Assembly: GCA_036508555.1 (NCBI GenBank) | Contig: DATCHD010000015.1 | Location: 1 to 39,328 of the forward strand | From: CAINVV01 sp036508555 | GTDB lineage: Bacteria; Bacteroidota; Bacteroidia; Bacteroidales; Prolixibacteraceae | DNA length: 39,328 nucleotides | Direction of reading: 5' to 3' | Part shown: positions 18,087 to 27,377 of the stretch, piece after piece | Numbering within the stretch: position 1 is the first letter of the stretch | Layout: each line of letters opens with the position of its first letter | Notes under the pieces: model-generated | Told to the model about the DNA's origin: nothing | Seen by the model: only the letters and a program-made list of their open reading frames with translations | The model's database searches: none | Translations under genes and position numbers: made by a program

Positions 18087-18962
18087 ATGAATCTTAAATT
18101 ATTACATATCAGTTTATTGGGCGTGCTGTTACTCCTGTTTGCGGGATGTAAACACGTAGAAAAAGTTGTTATTGAACGAAAATTAAAACCGGTAAGTGTC
18201 AGACGTGCAGTCAGATTGGTCCGCGAAAATGAAGTTAAGTTCAATACGTTATCTGTAAAAAAGGTCAGACTCAACATCAATAATGATGGTAATACATTTT
18301 CGATCAGGGGATTATATAGAATTAAAAAGGATAGCATAATACAGGTAAAGGCTCAGAAACTGACAGTTCCGGTAGGTAATCTTGAAATTGACCAGGACTC
18401 CTTCCGTGTTGTTAAGCATATTGGCAGTGCTGTAATATCGGGCACCATTCAGAGTATCAACGATCTAGCCGGGACTGATGTAGATTATCAGACAATACAG
18501 TCAATCCTGAGCAATCATATTCAATCCATTAAACAGGATCAAATAGACAATCCATTTAAGGATTATACGATGGCTATCGAGGAAAATATGTATAAAATTT
18601 CTTCAATCAGAGAGAGAAAGTTTAAGAAGTTTTCGAATAACGAAAACAGGTTTGAGCGGTTCAAGCAAAGAAATGAAGAAGAGCACCTGGTCAAGCATAA
18701 TATTTATATAGATCCGGATATTTTTGTGGTAAGGAAGATCGTATTCAATGATTTGAACACAAAAATGTCAGTTACTATCGAGTTTTCTGAGTTCAAGGAA
18801 TTAGGAACAAAATGGTTTCCGGGTACGATACATTTATCTGTATCCGGCAAGAAAAAATTGGAAGTGCAGATTGAATTGTCCAAAATTTCCATAGACGATG
18901 AAACGGATTTTGGCTTTGTTATTCCGTCTAAGTATAAACGGGAAGAGTTTCAAAAATATTAA
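18087..18962 (+). CDS. DUF4292 family lipoprotein
   Basis: A 291-residue protein from the ATG at 18087. A longer frame starting at 18054 overlaps the TPR gene and would push the signal peptide inward, so 18087 is preferred. Lipobox LLLFAGC gives Cys21. The remainder is a beta-rich domain resembling DUF4292, including SIRGLYRIKKDSIIQVKAQK and GFVIPSKYKRE near the end. Such proteins resemble LolA/LolB-like or outer-membrane-associated lipoproteins in fold, but no function is established that I can name. It lies between TPR and EnvC-like genes in a conserved cluster. Confidence 0.75.
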   Translation: MNLKLLHISLLGVLLLLFAGCKHVEKVVIERKLKPVSVRRAVRLVRENEVKFNTLSVKKVRLNINNDGNTFSIRGLYRIKKDSIIQVKAQKLTVPVGNLEIDQDSFRVVKHIGSAVISGTIQSINDLAGTDVDYQTIQSILSNHIQSIKQDQIDNPFKDYTMAIEENMYKISSIRERKFKKFSNNENRFERFKQRNEEEHLVKHNIYIDPDIFVVRKIVFNDLNTKMSVTIEFSEFKELGTKWFPGTIHLSVSGKKKLEVQIELSKISIDDETDFGFVIPSKYKREEFQKY

Positions 18963-18979
18963 TTCTTGAATTGAGGAAT

Positions 18980-20191
18980 ATGAAGTCTGACATCGAAAAA
19001 ATAGTTTTAACCTGGCTATTATTCCTGATGGCATTTACTTCTTATGGCCAATCAATCAATGAATTAAAAAAGGAAAAGGAAAAGACCAGCCGGGAAATTG
19101 AATACATCAATCATTTACTGAAGGAGACTGACCAGAACGCTAAAACTTCTATTAACCGGCTTTCTGTTCTTGAGAAGAAGATTCGCCTGCAAGAAAATCT
19201 GATTTCCAATATCAATTATGAATTGGCCTATCTTGATTCGACTATCGTGAGAAGCAACCAAAATATTGACTCACTAAATGCAGATCTTCAGTTAATTAGA
19301 GATCGTTACGCTGCAATGATCAGATATGCCAGAAGAAATCAGAACCAGAACAACCAGCTGGTATTTTTGCTTTCATCTGAAAATTTCAACCAGGCCTATA
19401 AACGTTTTGTTTATATGAAGCAGTATGCCGATTACCGTAAGACTCAGGTTAAGGAGATAAGTTCTTTAAAAGAGAAGTTAGGTACCATGGTGATTGACTT
19501 AAACGACAGAAAGTCAGAAAAGGAACAATTGCGTTCTTCAAAGATCAGTCAATCAGATATATATTCAAAGCAGAAGGCTGAGCAAAAGGAATATTATGCT
19601 GACCTGCAAAAAAAGGAAAAGGATTTAAAGAAGAAGCTTGAAAGTCAGCAGAAGATCGCCCAGATGTTGGAACAAGAGATTGAGAAGAGTATTGCCGAAG
19701 AGGCTCGAAAAGTAGCTTCAAAAACCGCAAAAGTACCCGGATCAAAGCCATCGCCTGAGCTGGCAAAGCTATCTGACGATTTCGCACAGAACAAAGGGAA
19801 ACTTCCATGGCCGCTTCAGAAGGGATTGATCACGGATCATTTCGGGGAGCATCCGGATCTGGTGTTGAAACATGTGATAAAAAGGAATTCAGGCATAGAC
19901 ATCACCACCCAATCGGGTGCCAAGGCACGTGCCGTTTTTAAAGGAGAGGTTTCCAAGGTACTTGCGATACCCGGGGGAAACTGGGCTGTAATTTTGAGGC
20001 ACGGCAGTTACCTTTCGGTTTATTCCAATCTGGCCAGCGTTTCTGTCCAGGCGGGTCAAAAAGTGGATACCAGACAGGACATCGGAACAGTTTTTACGGA
20101 TAAGGAAGACGACAATAAGACAGTCCTGAAATTTCAACTCAGGCACGAATATGACAAACTGGATCCGGAGCAATGGATCGGAACTTTGTAG
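18980..20191 (+). CDS. EnvC-like murein hydrolase activator (coiled coil plus degenerate LytM/M23 domain)
   Basis: A 403-residue protein from the ATG at 18980; a TTG three codons earlier is a less likely start. A signal peptide ends near SYGQ. A long coiled coil (about 22-245) precedes a LytM domain (about 275-403). The zinc ligands are not conserved: the first His position reads NSGIDI instead of HxGxD, and the final HLHF position reads KFQL. This is the EnvC pattern, where the domain no longer cuts peptidoglycan but activates amidases during septal cell-wall splitting. It is the last gene of the dut operon and convergent with a Crp-like gene three bases away. Confidence 0.85.
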   Translation: MKSDIEKIVLTWLLFLMAFTSYGQSINELKKEKEKTSREIEYINHLLKETDQNAKTSINRLSVLEKKIRLQENLISNINYELAYLDSTIVRSNQNIDSLNADLQLIRDRYAAMIRYARRNQNQNNQLVFLLSSENFNQAYKRFVYMKQYADYRKTQVKEISSLKEKLGTMVIDLNDRKSEKEQLRSSKISQSDIYSKQKAEQKEYYADLQKKEKDLKKKLESQQKIAQMLEQEIEKSIAEEARKVASKTAKVPGSKPSPELAKLSDDFAQNKGKLPWPLQKGLITDHFGEHPDLVLKHVIKRNSGIDITTQSGAKARAVFKGEVSKVLAIPGGNWAVILRHGSYLSVYSNLASVSVQAGQKVDTRQDIGTVFTDKEDDNKTVLKFQLRHEYDKLDPEQWIGTL

Positions 20192-20194
20192 GTA

Positions 20195-20899
20195 TCAGTA
20201 TTTTGTCAGATTCGCTACTTTTGTTAAGGCCTGGATATTGATTATTCTGATTTTACGACCCTGAAGATCAATCAATTTGTCCTGCTTAAACTCTGAGAGG
20301 AGTCGAATGATAGATTCAGTGGCCGTTCCCACCATGTTGGCGAGTTCTTCGCGGGTAAGTGAAATCTGAAGCGTTTTATCTGCATCGAGCTCAAATTCTT
20401 GTTTGAGCAGTAGAAGTACTTCTGCGAGCCGCTCCCTTACAGTTTTTTGCGCTATATCCGTGATGTAATCGTTGGCCTCCTTCAATTCAGCACAAACTAT
20501 TTTAAGCATCGCGAGCGAGAATTTCCAGTTACGCTCGATCAGACTAAGCAATGTTTTATATGGGATATGGCACAGCGAGGAATCTTCGATGGTTTTGGCC
20601 GAAGTGCAGGCAGATTCCTGACTTAAGAGAGATCGGTAAGCAATGATATCACCTTTCTTGGCAAAACGGATGATCTGTTCTTTCCCGTCAATGCCGGTCT
20701 TGTAAATTTTGACAATTCCCAGGGTGATGCAGTAAAAACCCGTCAGGCGGCTTCCCTCTTTGTACAGAACGACCCCTTTCTTAATGGCAGTACAAACTTT
20801 TTCGTTGTTCAGGCTTTTCATCTCATCTTCGGTAAGGGACTGGAAAAACCGGAAACCTGCTAAGCTGATATCTTCTGTTAAGTAATTGGTGTTCTTCAT
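20195..20899 (-). CDS. Crp/Fnr-family transcriptional regulator
   Basis: A 234-residue protein with an N-terminal cyclic-nucleotide-binding jelly roll (about 20-140; GVVLYKEGSRLTGFYCITLG), a dimerisation helix and a C-terminal winged helix. The recognition helix region is LTREELANMVGTATESIIRLLSEF. There is no N-terminal Fnr cysteine cluster, and the effector pocket lacks the classical cAMP RxS motif, so the ligand is unknown. It lies 60 bases downstream of metH on the same strand but has its own likely promoter at 20905-20912. The target genes are unknown. Confidence 0.87.
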   Translation of the reverse strand: MKNTNYLTEDISLAGFRFFQSLTEDEMKSLNNEKVCTAIKKGVVLYKEGSRLTGFYCITLGIVKIYKTGIDGKEQIIRFAKKGDIIAYRSLLSQESACTSAKTIEDSSLCHIPYKTLLSLIERNWKFSLAMLKIVCAELKEANDYITDIAQKTVRERLAEVLLLLKQEFELDADKTLQISLTREELANMVGTATESIIRLLSEFKQDKLIDLQGRKIRIINIQALTKVANLTKY

Positions 20900-20904
20900 T
20901 CTAC

Positions 20905-20912
20905 AAAAATAA
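20905..20912 (-). promoter_or_regulatory. Candidate -7 box just before the Crp-like gene
   Basis: On the minus strand, TATTTTTG matches TAnnTTTG and ends 5 bases before the ATG at 20899. If used, the mRNA would have almost no 5' leader. No well-placed -33 TTG was found. Confidence 0.35.
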
Positions 20913-20959
20913 AGTTGAAGATAAAATTCCGAGTTAAATATACAATTTTGGAAACAGAT

Positions 20960-23900
20960 TCACCTCTTTTTTTGAGGATCATAATTCAGGTTAGATGGGA
21001 TGTATTTCTCGACAAATTCTATCGGGACCTTCTTCCTTGTTGCATAATCTTCTATCTGGTCTGCTCCTATCTTTTCAATGCCAAAATACCTGGATTCAGG
21101 ATGTGCAAAATATACCCCGCAAACTGAGGCATTCGGATACATAGAGAAATTCTCTGTCAAAGAAATCCCGGAATATTCCTCCGCTTTCAGTAGTTTGAAG
21201 ATGGTCTCTTTTTCAGAGTGTTCCGGGCAAGCCGGATAGCCCGGGGCTGGCCTGATACCCTGATATTTTGAGGCAATAAGCTCCTCTGGAGTAAGGTTCT
21301 CAAACTTATTGTAGCCCCAAATATCTTTCCGGACATCCTCGTGTAATTTCTCTGCAAATGCTTCCGCGAGCCTGTCAGAAAGTGCCTCCAGCATGATAGC
21401 CTTGTAGTCGTTATTTTCCTCCTTGTATTTCTTCACCAATTCGGATACACCGATCCCGGCAGTGACGGCAAAGGCTCCGCAATAATCAGCAATATCTGTT
21501 TCTTTTGGTGCAATGAAGTCACTCAGACAGAGTTGCGCTGTGGCGCCCTGTTTTTTCTCCTGTTGTCGCAACTGGTGAAATGTGCTCAACAAAGGAGACC
21601 GACTTTCGTCTGTATAGAGTTCAATATCATCCATTACCGCATTGGCGGACCAGATACCGATCACTCCGTTCGCGCGGATCATCTTTTTCGAAATGATCTC
21701 ATCCAGGAACTGATTCGCTTCTTCGAAAAGCTGGCGGGCAGCCTCCCCCTTATCGGGATCGTTTAGTATGGCAGGATACTTTCCCTTGAATTCCCATACC
21801 AGGAAGAAGAAGGTCCAGTCGATGTATTTTCTCAACTCCTCCAGGGGATAGTCATTAAAATATTTTACCCCCAGGAAGTTGGGTTTTGAGACAGGGTATT
21901 TAACAAAATCAGTATTGAATTTCCTTTTTCTGGCCTCCTGTAATGTCCAGTATTCTTTGGGCTTTTTAGCGCTGTGAACTCTTCTAAGCTCCGCATATTC
22001 CTGTAAAGTTGCATTTAAGAAGTCGGGGGATCCTGACAAAAGTTCGGCCACTACCTGAACCGACCGGGAGGCATCTTTAACATAAAGTGTTGTCTGGCTA
22101 TATTGGGGGGCGATTTTGACTGCTGTATGAATCTTGGAGGTCGTAGCACCACCAATTAGCAATGGTTTTTTCAGGCCTTTCATTTCCATCTCTTTTGCCA
22201 CATAAACCATCTCCTCGAGAGACGGAGTGATTAATCCACTTAATCCGATGATATCGACCTGCTCTTTTTCTGCAGTTTCAAGTATTTTTTCGCAAGGGAC
22301 CATGACGCCCAGATCGATTACCTCATAGTTGTTGCATGCCAGCACAACACCCACAATATTCTTACCTATATCGTGCACATCACCTTTAACGGTAGCCAGC
22401 AAAATTTTCTTTCGAACCGTAACTTTACCCGGCTGTAATTTTTTCTCCTCCTCAATATAAGGTTGAAGCCAGGCTACCGCTTTTTTCATGACCCTGGCCG
22501 ATTTGATTACCTGGGGCAGGAACATCTTTCCTGATCCGAAGAGATCCCCGACCTTGTTCATCCCGTCCATCAAAGGTCCTTCGATGATATTAATCGGGGA
22601 GTCATAAAGGGGCAGAAGTTGGCGGACATCATCTTCGATGAAATCTGTAACACCCTTTACCATGGCATGTTCTACTCTTTCTGTCAGGGGCAATTCCCTC
22701 CAGACTTCCAGTTTCTCCTGCTTTTCGTCTATTGATTTATTTTTCTCCGAATATTCAAGCATGCGTTCGGTGGCATCCGGTCTTCTGTTGAGGACAAGGT
22801 CTTCTACCAGTCCCAGCAATTCGGCCGGGATCTCATCATAGATTTGAAGCATACCCGGGTTGACGATTCCCATGTCCAGTCCGGCGCGGATGCCATGGTA
22901 TAGGAAGACTGAATGAATGGCTTCCCTGATATTGTTATTTCCCCGGAAGGAGAAGGAAACATTGGAAATTCCGCCGCTTACTTTGGCGTAAGGCAAGTGC
23001 TTTTTGATCCAGGTGGTTGTCTTGAAAAAGTCGACGGCGTAGTTGTTGTGCTCTTCCAGCCCCGTTCCTATCGTCAGGATGTTAGGGTCAAAAATGATGT
23101 CTTCTGCGGGGAAACCGACCTGGTCGACCAGGATATGGTAGGCTCTTTCGCAGATAGAAATTCTCTTCTCATAAGTCGTTGCCTGACCTTGTTCATCGAA
23201 GGCCATTACCACGACTGCAGCCCCGTAATCCCTGATCTTGCGTGCGTGGAATTTGAACCGCTCCTCCCCTTCTTTCAGGCTGATTGAATTGACGACGCAC
23301 TTTCCCTGTACACATTGAAGTCCGGCTTCGATCACTTCCCATTTAGAAGAGTCGATCATGATGGGTAACCTTGAAATATCCGGTTCGGAGGCGATCAGGT
23401 TGAGAAATCTGACCATTTCTTTTTTCGCATCGAGCATGGCATCATCCATGTTGATGTCGATGATCTGTGCCCCGCCCTCAACCATTTCGCGGGCTACAGA
23501 AAGGGCTTCGTCGTATTTACCATCCCTGATCAATCTGGCAAATTTGATAGAACCGGCTACATTACACCGTTCGCCAATATTGACAAAATTGGATTGTTTG
23601 CCGACGGTCAGGGGTTCGAGTCCGCTCAGCCGGGTAATTTTTTCGGGATGGGATTTGCGGTGCGGTTTTGATTTTGCGGCCAATTTTACCAGTTCGCGAA
23701 TATGTTCGGGGGTTGTTCCACAGCAGCCGCCGATGATGTTGACGGTTCTGTTGCCGGTAAACTCAGCAACCTCCTGCCGCATTGCCTCGGGCGTTTCATC
23801 GTACTCTCCGAACTGGTTGGGCAATCCGGCATTGGGATGGACACTGACGAAGAACGGGGCTTTCCTGCTAAGTTCTTCCAAGTATGGGCGCATGTCTTTC

Positions 23901-24640
23901 GCTCCGAATGAGCAGTTTAGTCCGATGGTGAGCAGATCGATGTGCGAGACAGAATTGAGGAAGGCTTCGATGGTCTGGCCCGAGAGGGTCCGGCCGCTCT
24001 TATCGGTGATGGTTCCCGAGATCATTACAGGAATTTTCATCCCTCTCTCCGCGAATATTTCGTTGATTGCCACCAGGGCGACTTTACAGTTCAAGGTATC
24101 GAAAATGGTCTCGATCAGCAGGAGGTCGACACCACCATCCAGTAAGCCCTCCACCTGGGTGCGGTAGGAAACTCTTAGTTCATCGAAGGAAATGGCGCGG
24201 TAACCCGGATCGTTGACATCGGGCGACATGGAGCAGGTCTTGTTGGTAGGACCGATGGAGCCTGCGACATACCTGGGTTTATTGGGTGTTGAGAATTTTT
24301 CGGCAGCCTCATGGGCTATTTTGGCAGCCTCAAGGTTGATTTCGCGGACAAAATTCTCCATGCCATAGTCGCTCTGGGATATGGAGGTGGCGTTGAAAGT
24401 ATTGGTCTCAATAATGTCGGCACCTGCTTCCAGGAATGCCTCATGAATTTCCCGGATGGCCTCCGGTTTGGTGATACAGAGCAGATCGTTATCGCCTTTG
24501 AGCGAGGAGGGCCAGTTTTTGAAACGTTCTCCGCGGAAGTCTTCCTCGGAAAATTTGTACCGCTGGATCATTGTTCCCATCGCCCCGTCGAGGACGAGAA
24601 CTTTTTCTTCCAATACTTTGCGGATGTCGGGTTTGATCAT
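20960..24640 (-). CDS. metH: Cobalamin-dependent methionine synthase, full length
   Basis: A 1226-residue protein with all four MetH modules. The homocysteine domain (about 1-325) has zinc ligands Cys243, Cys306 and Cys307 (GLNCSFGA, GGCCGTTPEH). The pterin/methyl-tetrahydrofolate domain (about 345-610) starts FVNIGERCNVAGS. The cap and B12 domains (about 640-880) carry DVHDIG (754-759), with His756 as the cobalt ligand. The reactivation domain (about 890-1226) has SAM-binding RPAPGYPACPEH. It makes methionine from homocysteine. Its ATG overlaps the stop of the upstream FAD gene (ATGA), so the two are cotranslated. No cobalamin riboswitch was recognised upstream. Confidence 0.97.
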   Translation of the reverse strand: MIKPDIRKVLEEKVLVLDGAMGTMIQRYKFSEEDFRGERFKNWPSSLKGDNDLLCITKPEAIREIHEAFLEAGADIIETNTFNATSISQSDYGMENFVREINLEAAKIAHEAAEKFSTPNKPRYVAGSIGPTNKTCSMSPDVNDPGYRAISFDELRVSYRTQVEGLLDGGVDLLLIETIFDTLNCKVALVAINEIFAERGMKIPVMISGTITDKSGRTLSGQTIEAFLNSVSHIDLLTIGLNCSFGAKDMRPYLEELSRKAPFFVSVHPNAGLPNQFGEYDETPEAMRQEVAEFTGNRTVNIIGGCCGTTPEHIRELVKLAAKSKPHRKSHPEKITRLSGLEPLTVGKQSNFVNIGERCNVAGSIKFARLIRDGKYDEALSVAREMVEGGAQIIDINMDDAMLDAKKEMVRFLNLIASEPDISRLPIMIDSSKWEVIEAGLQCVQGKCVVNSISLKEGEERFKFHARKIRDYGAAVVVMAFDEQGQATTYEKRISICERAYHILVDQVGFPAEDIIFDPNILTIGTGLEEHNNYAVDFFKTTTWIKKHLPYAKVSGGISNVSFSFRGNNNIREAIHSVFLYHGIRAGLDMGIVNPGMLQIYDEIPAELLGLVEDLVLNRRPDATERMLEYSEKNKSIDEKQEKLEVWRELPLTERVEHAMVKGVTDFIEDDVRQLLPLYDSPINIIEGPLMDGMNKVGDLFGSGKMFLPQVIKSARVMKKAVAWLQPYIEEEKKLQPGKVTVRKKILLATVKGDVHDIGKNIVGVVLACNNYEVIDLGVMVPCEKILETAEKEQVDIIGLSGLITPSLEEMVYVAKEMEMKGLKKPLLIGGATTSKIHTAVKIAPQYSQTTLYVKDASRSVQVVAELLSGSPDFLNATLQEYAELRRVHSAKKPKEYWTLQEARKRKFNTDFVKYPVSKPNFLGVKYFNDYPLEELRKYIDWTFFFLVWEFKGKYPAILNDPDKGEAARQLFEEANQFLDEIISKKMIRANGVIGIWSANAVMDDIELYTDESRSPLLSTFHQLRQQEKKQGATAQLCLSDFIAPKETDIADYCGAFAVTAGIGVSELVKKYKEENNDYKAIMLEALSDRLAEAFAEKLHEDVRKDIWGYNKFENLTPEELIASKYQGIRPAPGYPACPEHSEKETIFKLLKAEEYSGISLTENFSMYPNASVCGVYFAHPESRYFGIEKIGADQIEDYATRKKVPIEFVEKYIPSNLNYDPQKKR

Positions 24641-26043
24641 GGTTTTTTGGTTGGGGTACTTAATATTTGGCGAGCTATCAATACGCCATTCACGGAGGCT
24701 TGCATCAGTCCGCGGGTGATGCCAGCTCCGTCACCGCCGAAAAAGAGATTTTTTACGGCAGGACTCTGGAAGGAGCTGTCGACTTTGACGATGTTTGAAT
24801 AAAATTTCACCTCTACGCCATAGAGCAATGTTTCGTCACTCGCCAGCCCGGGACTGACCTTATCCAGCGATTTGATCATCTCGATGATATCAAAAAGGAT
24901 GCGGTGGGGGAGCACCAGACTCAGGTCGCCGGGCACAGCATCTTTCAGGGTGGGTACGATGTTATTCCGGTAAAGCCGGTCGGTGGTGGTACGTCTTCCA
25001 CGGATCAGGTCGCCGAAGCGTTGGACCATAATTTTATTTCTCGTGAGCATATTGGCCAGCCGGGCGATGTGCTTGCCATACTCGATTGGAGCATTGAAGG
25101 GTTCTGTAAATTTTTGGGAGACCAGCAACGCGAAATTGGTGTTTTCACTTTTCAGGTCTTTGTAACTGTGGCCATTCACCACGGCGAGGTGGTTGTCGTA
25201 ATATTCGGAAGAGACGAAGCCGCCGGGATTGGAGCAAAAAGTACGAACTTTATCGTCGAAGGTGCGGGTATAATGGATCAATTTGGCCTCGTAGAAATTA
25301 TCGTTGATTTCTTGCATTACTTCGTTGCGGCATTCCACTCTGACGCCTATATCCACGATTCCCACTTCCGTCGGGATTTTTTTTAGGGCGCATTGTTTCA
25401 TGAGCCAGTCGGATCCCTCGCGACCGATGGCCAGCACGACATGTTTCCCGTTATAAGTTTCCACGGTAGTTTTGACACCTGTAACTTCCTTATTTTCAAT
25501 AACAAACTCGGTTACAGGCAAATTAAATTTTACCTCAACGCCTTTTTGAGTAAGATGATGGAAGAGTGTGCGGTAGAGTTCTTGTGTTTTTTCCGTACCC
25601 AGATGACGCACCGGGCAATGAACCAGTTTCAGGTTGGCTTCGATAGATTTTCTGCCAACCTCCCGCATGGCAGGAGTTTCGTGAAGGCCATGAATATCGG
25701 CATCTGCCCCAAATTGGAGGTAGATGTCGTCGGTATAGCGGATCATCTCCCTGGTTGCTTCGACGCCAATATAATCTGGCAGGTTCCCTCCCACCTCGTG
25801 CGAAAGTGAGAGTTTGCCATCGGAGTAGGCTCCTGCACCTGCCCAACCAGTAGTGATGGAACATGGTTTACAATTGATACAGGTCCCGTCGTTGGTAGGT
25901 TTCGGGCAATTTCTCTCGTAAATGTCCCTGCCCTTCTCGAGCATTAGAATGCTGAGGTCATCGCGTTCCTTGGTAAGTTCATAGGCGGTAAAAATGCCTG
26001 CAGGTCCGGCTCCAACAATGATAACGTCGTAAATTTTTTCCAT
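24637..26043 (-). CDS. FAD-dependent dehydrogenase (COG2509-like), function unknown
   Basis: A 468-residue flavoprotein. The N-terminal Rossmann motif is DVIIVGAGPAGIFTAYEL (residues 6-23), followed by a Cys-rich segment CPKPTNDGTCINCKPC. The segment GWAGAGAYSDGKLSLS and the C-terminal FFGGDGAGITRGLMQASVNG are hallmarks of this uncharacterised dehydrogenase family, related in fold to FAD-dependent oxidoreductases. The four-base ATGA overlap with metH suggests stoichiometric coexpression, so a role in redox support of methionine synthase is conceivable but unproven. The start is fixed by the Rossmann motif right after MEKIY. A strong -7 box lies only 8-15 bases upstream. Confidence 0.85.
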   Translation of the reverse strand: MEKIYDVIIVGAGPAGIFTAYELTKERDDLSILMLEKGRDIYERNCPKPTNDGTCINCKPCSITTGWAGAGAYSDGKLSLSHEVGGNLPDYIGVEATREMIRYTDDIYLQFGADADIHGLHETPAMREVGRKSIEANLKLVHCPVRHLGTEKTQELYRTLFHHLTQKGVEVKFNLPVTEFVIENKEVTGVKTTVETYNGKHVVLAIGREGSDWLMKQCALKKIPTEVGIVDIGVRVECRNEVMQEINDNFYEAKLIHYTRTFDDKVRTFCSNPGGFVSSEYYDNHLAVVNGHSYKDLKSENTNFALLVSQKFTEPFNAPIEYGKHIARLANMLTRNKIMVQRFGDLIRGRRTTTDRLYRNNIVPTLKDAVPGDLSLVLPHRILFDIIEMIKSLDKVSPGLASDETLLYGVEVKFYSNIVKVDSSFQSPAVKNLFFGGDGAGITRGLMQASVNGVLIARQILSTPTKKP

Positions 26044-26050
26044 AACCCGG

Positions 26051-26058
26051 CAAAGGTA
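26051..26058 (-). promoter_or_regulatory. -7 box of the FAD dehydrogenase-metH operon
   Basis: On the minus strand, TACCTTTG followed by CC is a textbook Bacteroidota -7 element. It lies so close to the ATG at 26043 that transcription would begin within a few bases of the start codon. No clear -33 TTG was seen. Confidence 0.5.
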
Positions 26059-26198
26059 GGAATTTTCCCAGGAAGATAGAGAATACGGAATCAGGAAGCA
26101 GGTCGAAGGCTGTTGTTAGAAAGAAATTTTTATTACTTTTCGATGCTTTATGTAACGGATACTTTCATTCTGGCAAAAAACACTAAGCGATTGAATAT

Positions 26199-27377
26199 AT
26201 GGCAAATACAATTTTTAATAGAAGAAATTTTCTACTATTAGGCGCGACAGCGACCGTAGGTATGACGGCCCAGGCCTTGCAGGCTATTCCTGCGAAAAAG
26301 AAAAAAGAGAAGAAGAAAAAGAAGATTATCTACCGGACGTTAGGGAATACAGGTATCGAATTACCCATCGTCAGCATGGGTGTGATGAAGGCAGACAATC
26401 CCAATATCTTGAAAGCTGCTTATGAATTGGGGATCCGGCATTTTGATACTGCCAATAGTTACCAGGAAGGCCGTAATGAAGAGATGGTTGGAAACTATTT
26501 CAAAGATATTCCAAGAGATAAAGTTATTATTTCCACCAAGATTCATCCTCCGAAGGAAGGTATGTCGACAGAGCAGTTTCTCGAAAAATTTGAAGAATCC
26601 CTGAAAAGGTTGCAGATGAGTTATGTAGATATTCTTTATCTGCATGTATGTGATAACAGGGCTTACACGCTGGATCCAAGATACCTTGAAGCCCTCAGAA
26701 GAGCAAAAGAGAGTGGGAAAGCCCGGTTTGTTGGATGCTCAACGCACATCAACATGGCTGAGGTAATAAATGCAGCTGTTGACAGCAAATTTTATGATGT
26801 TGTACTTACGTCTTACAACTTCCGTTTGAAAGATGACGCGGAGCTGCAGAAAGCGCTTCAGCGTGCCAATGACGCCGGACTTGGCATCGTAGCCATGAAG
26901 ATAATGGCTGGCGGTTTCCTGGATAAGGAGAGGAAGAAACCAGTTAATTGCAAGGCCGCATTGAAGTGGGCTATATCTAATCCTCTTATTCACACCTCCA
27001 TACCTGGTCTCACGAACTTTGAAATGTTGAAGGAAAATTGGCAAGTTGCCCTCAACCATAATCTGGATGATCAGGAAAGAGGTGATTTACAGCTGGCAAT
27101 GAACGATACCGGTCTGTATTGTCACGGATGTCTGACCTGCTCCGGTCAGTGTCCCAAAAACCTGCCGATTCCTGATCTTATGCGCTCTTATATGTACAAC
27201 TACGGCTATTCCTATCCTGCCAAGGCACAAACTACAGTTGCGCAATTAAACCTTTCCTACAATCCTTGTGAAGGTTGTCCGGGATGTACCGTTGCTTGTC
27301 CGAACGGATTCGACGTCAGGGAGCGCATTACCGATATTGCCCGCATAAAGATGGTTCCGACAAGCTTCCTGGTATGA
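26199..27377 (+). CDS. Tat-exported aldo/keto reductase with two C-terminal [4Fe-4S] motifs
   Basis: A 392-residue protein. The twin-arginine signal (NRRNFLLLG, residues 7-15) is followed by a Lys-rich linker (33-43) and an aldo/keto reductase barrel whose tetrad appears as Asp83, Tyr88, Lys114 and His149. The C-terminus has two CxxCxxCxxxCP motifs: Cys308/311/314/318 and Cys357/360/363/367. Tat export of a folded, cofactor-loaded periplasmic oxidoreductase fits; substrate unknown. The stop overlaps the start of the DUF6599 gene (ATGA), so the two are translationally coupled. Confidence 0.88.
   Translation: MANTIFNRRNFLLLGATATVGMTAQALQAIPAKKKKEKKKKKIIYRTLGNTGIELPIVSMGVMKADNPNILKAAYELGIRHFDTANSYQEGRNEEMVGNYFKDIPRDKVIISTKIHPPKEGMSTEQFLEKFEESLKRLQMSYVDILYLHVCDNRAYTLDPRYLEALRRAKESGKARFVGCSTHINMAEVINAAVDSKFYDVVLTSYNFRLKDDAELQKALQRANDAGLGIVAMKIMAGGFLDKERKKPVNCKAALKWAISNPLIHTSIPGLTNFEMLKENWQVALNHNLDDQERGDLQLAMNDTGLYCHGCLTCSGQCPKNLPIPDLMRSYMYNYGYSYPAKAQTTVAQLNLSYNPCEGCPGCTVACPNGFDVRERITDIARIKMVPTSFLV

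Noticed and set aside
23358..24167. Long antisense frame inside metH (269 codons)
   Set aside because: It lies wholly within metH on the opposite strand, shows no family resemblance, and is explained by the GC-rich codons of metH.
24641..26198. Search for a cobalamin riboswitch upstream of metH and its operon
   Set aside because: The only space before the operon (26044-26198) is 155 bases, the promoter is at the start codon, and no B12-box-like sequence was recognised.
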